DNA from: Pleodorina starrii
Taxonomy: Eukaryota; Chlorophyta; Chlorophyceae; Chlamydomonadales; Volvocaceae
Reading direction: 5' to 3'
NCBI GenBank assembly: GCA_030267565.1
Contig: BRXU01000031.1
Span: 558,001 to 622,000, forward strand
DNA: 64,000 nt
Shown: piece by piece, positions 55,810 to 64,000 of the stretch
Layout: each line of letters begins with the position of its first letter
How positions within the stretch are numbered: position 1 is the first letter of the stretch
Program-made: the position numbers and the translations under genes
Notes under the pieces: generated by a model
What the model was told of the DNA's origin: nothing
Seen by the model: only the letters and a program-made list of their open reading frames with translations
The model's database searches: none

Positions 55810-56428
55810 GGAGCGACGATTAGTATATTAGTACATGGCGTGGGCGGGTATGGCCATTGGATGGAGCGCTATGCGTGTTATTGCCGCGCGTACATCAACA
55901 CTCCGGCCGGCGGTAAAGACAGCCGCGCAGTTTTGTAAGTACCATCACCGCGCAGTTTTGTAACTACCATATTCGCTGGCTCTACTTTCCTCCGCTGCGC
56001 TCACGGAGCCCACTGTCGCAACTACCACTACCACTAAAAGCGCAAACATCTCATCTTCCCACATCCAATGATGAGCGAGGGTAGCGCAGCGGCTATCGTC
56101 AAGGCCCCAACGAAGTCGCCCGGGTCAGCACCAAGCCCGGTTTCAGCCACAGCAGGGCACCAAGCTTCCTGAGCCCATACTGCATAGACAGGTTCCACGT
56201 TATCTCGTGACGCAACCCAGACGAGTCACCGGCTCAAGCAAAGACTAGCTCCGTGGGTCCTTTGGTTTCGCCCTTGCAACACCCGAGGGCCACGACCCCG
56301 CCCCAAGGGCGTGGCAGGGGCCCCATCACCAGCCATCATCACCGACGCCGCCTCCACTCTCGTGCCCATATCGCGACCGACGCCGCCAGCAGGGATGCGA
56401 CGAAGGCGACGCCAGCAGGTGGCCTCCC
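55810..56428. other. Convergent 3' region
   Basis: No coding exon. TGTAA at 55934-55938, repeated about 27 bp later within a duplicated GCGCAGTTTTGTAA unit, probably ends the plus-strand transcript. The minus-strand PP2A B'' gene ends at 56429. Confidence 0.55.
55934..55938 (+). terminator. TGTAA polyadenylation signal (large unknown gene)
   Basis: TGTAA 125 bp after the stop codon, inside a duplicated GCGCAGTTTTGTAA unit. Confidence 0.5.
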
Positions 56429-59400
56429 TCACGACGAGTCGTCGTCCTGGTGCATCAGGTTCTCTCGGTAGTTGTAGTCGTAAAACTGCTTCACGTCCGA
56501 CAGCGTGGAGAAGAAGACGCCGCTCATGCCGCTGCTGGCCAGGTCCTCCGCGGTGATGCGGGCAGTCACCTGAGGCAGCGCCAACAGCAGCCACGGCAGC
56601 AGCGGCCAGCCGGGCGGGCAGTGGGACCGGGTCTGCGTAATCACGACCGCAGCGCCACAACCTCAGGGTATTCGCTCCCTTCCCCAGAGGCCGCCGGCCA
56701 CCGTCGGTTTTTGATTTCCCATCGCAAACCGTGTGCCGCTTAGGGTTGGAGGCGCCACGGGTCTCGTACCATCGCCGTACCTTGGGTTTGACCATGTCCA
56801 GCATCTCGTCCACCACATCGTATATGTTGAGGTCGGCGTACTCGTTCATGACGTGCACCCACATGTAGTGGATCTCCTTGAAGAACGTGTAGATCTCGGC
56901 GGGGGTCACGTAGCTCTGCGGGGGCGGGGCCACCAGCGGAGCGGGGGCGGGGGCAGCCAAGTGGCGCGGGCAGCAGGCAACAACTCCACGGCGGCAGTCC
57001 TCGACCGGACCCGGCCCATGCGTGCACCTCTTGCAAAAGATGCCAACCCTCAGCCGGATCTCACTGTAGCCTGGCGCAAAAGCTTTACCTGCTTCTTCAG
57101 GTCGAAAATATCAAAAAAGTACTTGATGGCGGCCGGGTGCGAGCGGTGGTCCCATGCCAGCACGAAGTCCGTGAACGCCAGCAAGTCCATCTCGTCCCTT
57201 AACACAAAAGAGGGAGGGAGGGCAGATAGCAAGGAATGCAGGGATCGAGGGAGGGAGGAAACAAGGGCTGAAGGATGAGCGGTGCGGTGCGGTGAGCAGC
57301 GAGGGAGCCACTGATCTGGCTGGGCACGGCTGCAAGGTGCGGACTCGTGGACTGCCTGCGCGCGCTCCCACCGGCAGACGCGCCCTCCCACCGATGTACA
57401 GCGAGTGGTATGTCAGTACGGGAGATATCTTCGTAGCTGGGCAGCGTGATTGCAACTTGTGCTACCCACCGGTACAACGTCCCCGCTTCATTATAGGCAG
57501 GCCACCCCATAACTTCAAAGCGGCCGAGCGGGATAGAATCTCCAACCGAGGGCCCCCAATGCACCGCGCCCAGGGGTGAAGGGCTGCGCCCGGGCAGCCC
57601 AGCCCACCCAGCCCGACCCGCCCGCCCGCGCTCCACCTGCCTGTGCACGGTGCGCCCCTGCACGATGCGCATGCGCATGACGTGCTCCTCAAAGATGCGG
57701 CTGATGAAGAGCGGTGACATGGTGCCGTTGCTGATGGCAGTGAACTCCTTGCGGCTTAGCAGACCGTTCATGTCCTCGTCCAGCGCCAGGAAGGTCTTGT
57801 ACACGCGCTGCGTCGACTGCGGCACGGTGCGGCATGCAGCACGACGGCAGCGGGGAGGGAGAGGGCAGGGCGGCACCCAGGGCAACGGCGCGGCGGCACA
57901 ACAGTTAAACAGTGGCAGGAGCGATGCGTCAGGACACAGCTTGATTTATGCGCAAAGTGCTGTGGCTGTAATGCCATGTCCTGCTGTTGCTGCTCGCTTG
58001 TTGCGGGTCTACGCCGGCCAGTCTTTCCTCTGAACAAAGTCCCTTCCATCCCCCCCGCCGCTACGTGGCTCCGGTACCTGCACTGAAAACCAGTTGGAGA
58101 TGAGCTGGTGCTCCTGCAGCTGGTTGTTCTTGAGCTCGTTCAGCTCCTGCAGCCATCACCAGGAAAGAACGGAAAGAGGACAGCAGCGCGAGCGAGAAGG
58201 GCGCCGCAGCGGTGTCACAACACGGCAGATAGCTGGGCAGCACGGACCTCCCACACATGCACGCAAATGTGCGCCGCGTAAACGCCAGGACGGACCGCCA
58301 GGTAGTGTGCATGCGGACCGGCACGCATAAACACCTCTTGAGGCGGAGCCCGTTGCCGATGGACCGGCTCAGTCAACAACCCCAGTTGCTGCCCACTGCT
58401 CGGTGGTGGCCCCCATCCCCGTCCCCAACCTTCCTCACGTTCGGCTCGCCTTCGAAACTCTCACAGTCGCCCACTTTCTCCTAAGTTGCGAGAGCAAGAC
58501 CGTAACCCAACACCGCTTGACCCCCGCTAAACACGCTCGCCCACCTGCAGCACGATGCTGTTGACCAAGTCCCGGATGCGCACGCTGCCGTTCTTGCCGT
58601 GGAAGAACAACAGCTTGCGTACCGCGATGCGGCCGTAGTGCTCCAAAAAGTCCGGCTGAGGGCGGGTGCGGAGGAGGGGGAGGCGGAACGGAGCGGCGGG
58701 ACGGCATGATCGGATCAAAGCTATCGGGTTGGATTCAATCGCGTCGGGGACAGGCGGATGGGCTGGCGACGTGGCCCAAACTCCGGCCAAGGAGCAAAAG
58801 GCTGTGTTCTTTCGACCTCGGGTTCAGACAGCGCTGGCACGACGCCGCTCCGTGCCTATGCCCAGCGGTCTGGTCGGTACCGCAGCTTGGCCTGCTGATT
58901 CCCAGCCCCACGAGCTGAGGCACTTCCTACGCCGGACGACACACCACGAAAAAGTCTGCGACGGCCCTGGGCGTCGGCGGGCAGCACCGCGCTCTAAGCT
59001 GCACCACCTGCTGTGCGGCCGGACAGGAGTCGTGCTGCGGCCTCTCTATCCTGTCACGCAACAAACTAGTACCGCACGCACCGACCCACTCGCCCATAAC
59101 GCACCGGCATGTCCGACAGTGCTGGCACCTGCGGCACCAGCGACTTGACGTACTCTTCCAGCTGCTCCGTGCTGAGACTGCCGCTGTTGTCCGGGTCGAA
59201 CGCGGACAGCTCCAGCCGCTGAGGAAGGGGCAACAAAGGAGGAGGCGAGGGAGCGGCAAGAGACGGGGAGGTTAAGTAGTCGGAGCGAGCTGCAGGAGAG
59301 CGGGACACAAGATCTGATGACAGCAGGAAAGAGCCAGGACGGCACGGGGCCAAGGCGCGACAGAGGAAGACCCCAGCGCTGCCAAAGCCATCCAGCCGAA

Positions 59401-60588
59401 GCCGCAAAGGCAAGCATGCAGGCACGCACGCACGTTTTGGTGCATGGTCGTCCGCAGGTTGAGGTAGTTGAGGAACTGGTTGGCGGAGATACAGCCGTTG
59501 TCGTCGCGCTCGAACTTGAGGAACACTGGCGCCTTGAAGTACGGCTCTATTTGCGGTCCGAAGCACTCCCGGCAGCGCGTGAGGACCTGCACTGCAGCAA
59601 GCGGGGGAAGCAGGGCCGCCGACTGAAGCCTCATCGCCGGGGTACCGAGGTGTCGGAACTCTCGAATCCGTCCTTGCTCCGATCCATCGCACGACATCGC
59701 CCGCCCGGCCGGCGAGGTACCGGAACAGCACACATGCAGCGCCGGCCCACGCACACGCGCTCCCATCAGGCTCCAGTCGGACACCTGACCAGCGCCGGAC
59801 CGACAGCATGTTGGGCTGGAACTTCCGCTAGTACGGCATCGTTATCATCCGCCTTGCCGTACCTGGGAGAAGCCGTCGTAGTTGATGCGCACCTCGCCGT
59901 TGGTTTCCACGCCCATCTCCTTCATTAGGAACCAGATGTTCCTCAGCTCCTCCTCCGACAGCAGCAGGGTCTCCTGCGGGCCGGTCGTTGTTTGGTTCCA
60001 AGGGAGGGTATGCTCTGAATTTGTTCGTTAGGGTCGGCAGCCCAAGAAACGGCTTGCCACCAGCAACGTGCCCGTACCGGAAATATACAACAACGTATGG
60101 CGGGGAGAGGGGTTACACCGTCGCCATGCGCCTTCCGAACTGGCTGGTGTAGGTGCCAAGGCCCCGCCGCTGGGGCTGTGGGAAAAGCTGCCCCATAAGG
60201 CGTGCGTACCTGGTCTTTACGACGTCTCGCCTCCCGCTCGACCAGCGTCCGCACGGACTGCGGCTTTGCTTTCTGCATATAACCACAAGTAGCATTGCCA
60301 GCGTTCGACCAACCAGCTTTACTGCACCGTGACTGTCACGACTAACCGGCTTGAAGAACGCGGGAATAGAAGACGCTGGCTTCTTGTATTTGTCAGACTG
60401 CTCGAGTATGCTGGTAACATTTTGAAGCACCTCTTGCTCTGTCGAAGAGGTTCCCCGGCTTGTAATCAGGGCGCAGCTGTCGCCAATTGAATACACAACA
60501 GGTGCGTTTTCCCCTTACCGATGTCTTCCGCTTCACGATCAGGCTCTGGATGATCTCTGGCGAACGCTTTGAGAGAATTCAGCAACAT
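56429..60588 (-). CDS. TON2: PP2A regulatory subunit B'' of the TON2/FASS/PPP2R3C type
   Basis: EF-hand B'' subunits direct protein phosphatase 2A; TON2/FASS organises cortical microtubules in plants, and PPP2R3C is the animal relative. Eleven exons fit exactly in phase: 60588-60519, 60438-60347, 59973-59863, 59586-59434, 59218-59105, 58655-58545, 58146-58078, 57816-57608, 57197-57089, 56915-56781 and 56569-56429. The product is 437 residues, close to the family length of about 450-480. Landmarks: SEEELRNIWFLMKEMG, FERDDNGCISANQFLNYL, FDPDNSGSLSTEQLEEY (EF-like), EHYGRIAVRKLLFF, NQLQEHQLISNWFS, VYKTFLALDEDMNGLLSRKE (canonical EF-hand with D-x-D-x-N and closing Glu), ISRIFEEHV, DEMDLLAFTDFVLAW, EMLDMVKPK and YDYNYRENL. 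The start is the ATG giving MLLNSLKAFARDHPEPD. Intron 1 uses the acceptor at 60439 because the nearer AGs break frame. Confidence 0.88.
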
Positions 60589-62015
60589 TCCGCTCGACTC
60601 CTCTAGGATATGTGAGCCGCCCGGGATTGCTAATTGCCTGGCCCAGGCGGCCCTAAAATACGCTGCTGCGAAAGCTTAGTCCCCAGGAAGGATTCGCGTG
60701 ATATGTTGCATCGTCTGCTGAGTGACAAAGTCGGTCGCAACTTGCGCAAGGATACGCCCTCAAGGATGGAGTTCGCCGAGGTATGATACAGTCTATAACA
60801 AATAATTAATATGCCATTCCAGTATCTCAACTTCTCAAGGAACCAACAAGGCGCTTGCCGTACGTGTCGGTTGGTTCGGCCGTTCGCGTGGAAGTTACGG
60901 CGGGCGGCACAGCCGCAGAGGGGCAGACACGATGCCTGCCGTGGCAACTAGGTAGCCAGTGTGCCTTCGTCACGTCCCCACGTTTTCGGCCGGCATGCCT
61001 CCATTACCGTGTCCAGTCTGGGTGGTGGTGGTAGCTCTACAGGACGCGCCTCCCAACGCCTGCAGGTGTGGCAACGCGGGAAGCTCAGATATGCTACACC
61101 ACTGAGTCCTCTTTCTTTGCAACAGCATCGCCGTCAAAGTTGACACCGAGGGCTGACCGGGCTGACACGGGCTGACCAGGGCTGACGGGGCTGACCAGGA
61201 ATGGCCGAGCCCCTTGCGCCGATGACACCAGGGATCCTTGGGCCCCGCCCCCACCCCTCCAGCTTCAAGAGGCTGCCACCAGGCTGACACATGAAGCAGT
61301 AGGATGGGTCCGCAGTGGGAGAGAAGGAGGCCCGGTGGACCGTACGGCAGGGCCAGCATCGCAGGCAGAGCGCGCTGGCGCGACCTTCTGCAGCTAAGGT
61401 CAGCTTACTTACGAGAGTGACCGCTTGCTATAACACGACATAAGCTCCATCGGCCCGAACGTGTGCACAAGCGGCTAACCGCGAGCCGCTATGGCGACTC
61501 CTGATGCCGGAACAGAACCCGCAGGCGACAAAAATGTTGTCGACAGGAGAAAGGTGATACTAAATTACAATGCCTTGTGCGGCCTGCGCACTCCCGACAA
61601 GCAAATGGGCTGCGTCCTGCGTGTGACGGGCTGTTGATTGGTTTGGGCGTCAAGTTGGCGTAATGACTTTATTATCGCGGACATGTCATCGTCAACAATC
61701 AAACCTTCCCTGTCCCTCTGAAAATCTCTTTCGGAACTCGTCGCATCATCGGTCGGCACCCTCGGCTCTACCCTGTTAGGGCTTGCCTGCCTTTAAACTC
61801 GAGGTAAGCCAAACGGCAACATAGTAAATGTTGGGACTTGGGAGTGAATGTGCCCATGCAGTTTCATTCTTGGCCATTACAAGGTAGCGGTCATCAACGA
61901 ACTACCGGCCACTACCGGCCACCTGCAACGAACCCGTTCCGCCAATTCTTCTTGCCGGAGGAGCTTTCACTAGCAAAGAGTGAAAGCACCCCTCGCTCCA
62001 CGACCTCACCCGCAG
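60589..62015. other. Region between PP2A B'' and aminotransferase genes
   Basis: Contains the upstream region of the minus-strand PP2A B'' gene and the unresolved 5' end of the aminotransferase. A tandem GGGCTGAC(C) repeat lies at about 61145-61200. A minus-strand frame at 61759-61565 has plausible composition (RDREGLIVDDDMSAIIKSL) but no ATG at its start, no partner exon and no recognised family. The frame from ATG 61856 (MQFHSWPLQ) could be the aminotransferase first exon, but no donor keeps phase. Confidence 0.45.
61145..61200. repeat. GGGCTGACC-type tandem repeat
   Basis: Five imperfect units of roughly ten bases (GGGCTGACC with ACGG or AGG spacers). Confidence 0.75.
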
Positions 62016-63550
62016 CGTTACTTTGCCCAATGGGAGTTTAAGGCGCCCCACCTGCTCTGCTGCTCCGACTGTGAGCCGGTGCTGCTCCCGGAGCTGTTGG
62101 CGCTAATGGACGCGGACAGCAAGGCCAGGTAGGCAGAATGCTCGGATGCCTGCCTGAATGGTTGAAGTTGCCTGGCTTTATGTGGAACCCGCTTCTGCGG
62201 CAGTGCACCGACAGGTGTTACGCCGATCCGTTTATGCGCCACACGAACCCCCTACGTCTGCTGTTCACGTGCACTCGCATCACTGCGGCCTAGCGCTCCT
62301 GGCTCTGCGCGTTTATGCCGCTGCGGTGCCCTCTTCCCCTCTTCCCAGGTGGGAGACTTTGCGTCTGAGCTACGGAGAGACACGGGGCCTTCCGGTAGGT
62401 GGTGGGGCTGCTGGGGCCGGGTAGGGGGTCCACAACACTCCCTGGAGGGAGCAGGGAAATCGCGAAGAGGAGCGCACGGCATGGAGGGAGATTCCGAAGA
62501 GGAGAACCGGAGGGAGAGCCCTGGGAGGAACCGTGGTGGACCTCGCTGGCTCCGCCTTTCGTTTGTAACACGGCGCCGGCTTCGCTTTCGTTTCCCGCAG
62601 GCGCTGGTGGACGAGATCTGCAAATTGTACGAACAAGTACGGCCGGAGGGTGTCATCGTGGGCGCACCGCAGGAGTGTAAGTCAGGGGGCGGGGGGGGGA
62701 AGGGATTTGAACGGCCGTGCGTTTGAATTGTTGGGGTTGGGGTTTCGGATGTAGGGTCTTAGACACAGCGTGCATGAGGTGAAAGCCGCATGAGGAGTGA
62801 TGTCATGAATCAAGCGCTTTCGCGCCCCATCTTCCTGAGCCCCGAGCCGCGTGACATGGCGTGCAAATGCTCAGCTATGCTCCCGACTCAGCCTCGCTGT
62901 CCTCACTGGTCTCCGCCGCCGTTTCACCAAACCCCACTGTAGGCATTTACCTGGCCATGATGGCGCTTCTGCAGCCGGGGGATCACGTGGTGGGTCGCGA
63001 TTGTGGTATGACCCATGGGTCGCTATGTCGCGGAGCTGGAGCCGCATCCATTCGCCGAAATGCAAAAGGCGCCCGGGACGAGCGGCGCAGCTTGTGAGGT
63101 GTGGTCACACAGATTCCTCCATGCCGTACTCCTGCTGTACAGGTCGTCACGTACCCCGGCTACCAGTCGCTGTTTCAAATCGCTGACTCTCTGGGCTGTC
63201 AGGTTGACCTGTGGGAGGTTGATCTGGGGGAGGATGGCGGCGCCTCGTTCGATGTGGCCAAGTTCAAGGCAAGTTGAGGCTGGGCGCGTCATATTGCCTT
63301 GCTGGGAGGGACTGCGCTTTCGGTAAAGCCGCAAAGCAAAAATACTACAGAGGGCAGCCCGCCCCGCCCCGCCCCGCCCCTCGCGAGCCACTGCAGGCGT
63401 TGCTGCGCCCCACCACCAAGCTCGCCGTGGTCAACTTCCCGCACAACCCCACGGGGGTGCTGCTTGACGCCGCCCAGTGGTCGGATCTGGTGGAGGCCTG
63501 CCGCGCCGTCGACTGCTACCTGTTCAGCGATGAGATGTACCGGCTGTTGG
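62016..63550 (+). CDS. PLP-dependent class I/II aminotransferase, incomplete in window
   Basis: Fold-type I PLP enzyme; the substrate cannot be predicted. Visible exons in phase: 62016-62128, 62349-62394, about 62602-62675, 62943-62989, 63143-63268 and 63397-63550. Landmarks: RYFAQWEFKAPHLLCCSDCEP, SYGETRGLP, ALVDEICKLYEQV, YLAMMALLQPGDHVV, VTYPGYQSLFQIADSLG, NFPHNPTGVLLDAAQW (the conserved NPTG) and CYLFSDEMYRLL (the Asp that binds the pyridine nitrogen). The family is common in plants and bacteria. The next exon, expected to carry the Schiff-base lysine after a SLSK-type motif, was not found before 64000, so the gene is 3'-incomplete. The first exon is unresolved. The intron after 63268 starts with GC (GCAAGT), a GC-AG intron. 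At the 62675 junction the residue is Cys where relatives have Gly. Confidence 0.8.
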
Positions 63551-64000
63551 GTGGGTCGGGGCGGGTCGGTGGGTGATGCGGGGTAGGTGGGTTGAGCGGA
63601 AGGGTGGCTTGGGGCTCCGGAGAGCGGAGGGGGGCTCGGAAGTCGGAGCAGTGGATGGGGGCCTTATGTCGCCGGAGCAGAACGGACCCGGTGGGTCCCA
63701 GGGAGCGCTGCCCCTCGAAAACGTGCTTAACAGCCGTCCTCAGTCCTCAGAGGCCGCCGGCGGGCGATGGGCCGTGCGCTCGTGCCCCTAGCCACGATAT
63801 CACCAATAGTGGCGCCAACATCAAGGTGCGTAAGACCTGCAGAGTTTCTTCGCGTCGAATCTGTAGGAGCCCCATCCAGCATCCGTTCGCTGCTGCTGGC
63901 GTGCTGCAGGCCGCCGTCCAGCGACTCGGGCTTACCCGGACAGTTCCCAACCGGCGAAGCGGCGCGGGCGCATGACTGCACCCGCCCACCGCCACCGCTC
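63551..64000. other. Probable intron of the aminotransferase gene
   Basis: Begins with GTGGGT after the exon ending at 63550. No further exon matching an aminotransferase was seen up to the window edge. Confidence 0.4.

Noticed and set aside
61565..61759. Small minus-strand gene or upstream exon of the PP2A B'' gene
   Set aside because: Reasonable composition but it begins with GTG, has no matched partner exon, and the PP2A B'' gene has its own ATG at 60588.
1..64000. tRNA, rRNA, CRISPR array or riboswitch
   Set aside because: None seen. The tandem repeats lack the equal unique spacers of a CRISPR array, and no cloverleaf with a T-loop consensus was noticed. Short RNA genes without a strong sequence signature could still be missed by eye.

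Overview
The window is nuclear DNA from a green alga, most likely a volvocine or Chlamydomonas-like member of the Chlamydomonadales. The evidence is its GC-rich coding exons, many short GT-AG introns, TGTAA polyadenylation signals after several genes, an intronic stretch of TTTTAGGG-type telomere repeat, poly-Gln, poly-Ala and (SP)n-rich proteins, and abundant CA/GT microsatellites. The species cannot be named from sequence alone. Nothing looks bacterial or organellar.

Ten multi-exon genes were rebuilt by following reading phase across splice sites. In order they are: (1) a small membrane protein, +, 299-1784; (2) a GH5 endo-beta-1,4-mannanase, -, 7238-2965; (3) a large DZIP1/Iguana-type ciliary coiled-coil protein, +, 7495-19634, about 30 exons; (4) and (5) two tandem paralogues, -, 24506-20543 and 32310-27981, each with seven exons and the same intron phases, combining an AT-hook-like motif, a leucine zipper and a conserved C-terminal region; (6) a TTI2-like HEAT-repeat protein, -, 40299-32967; (7) a Ser/Thr protein kinase, +, 41258-43143; (8) a secreted staphylococcal-nuclease-type enzyme with an extensin-like Pro-rich linker, +, 47657-49256; (9) a large protein of unknown function with a 3-kb exon, +, about 49913-55809; (10) a PP2A B'' subunit of the TON2/FASS/PPP2R3C type with EF-hands, -, 60588-56429. 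At the right edge is an incomplete class I/II aminotransferase, +, 62016-63550, which runs out of the window before its PLP-lysine exon.

The space between the two paralogues (about 25.4-27.4 kb) is full of mobile-element debris: a Pif1-helicase-like fragment, a dispersed repeat with a conserved hairpin, and a 5'-truncated LINE with a trinucleotide tail. A second copy of the dispersed repeat lies at 46.2-46.5 kb, bordered by palindromic GAACGTTC-type clusters. The 43.2-46.0 kb stretch holds no recognisable gene.

The genes do not form one pathway. They are unrelated housekeeping and accessory genes (cilium, PIKK assembly, PP2A, secreted hydrolases). The observations most worth following up are window-wide: strong over-representation of the octamer GTACGGCA/TGCCGTAC and of the palindrome TACCGGTA, and a short repeat (core CCGCTGCGGTAT) that recurs only in introns, often beside splice sites.
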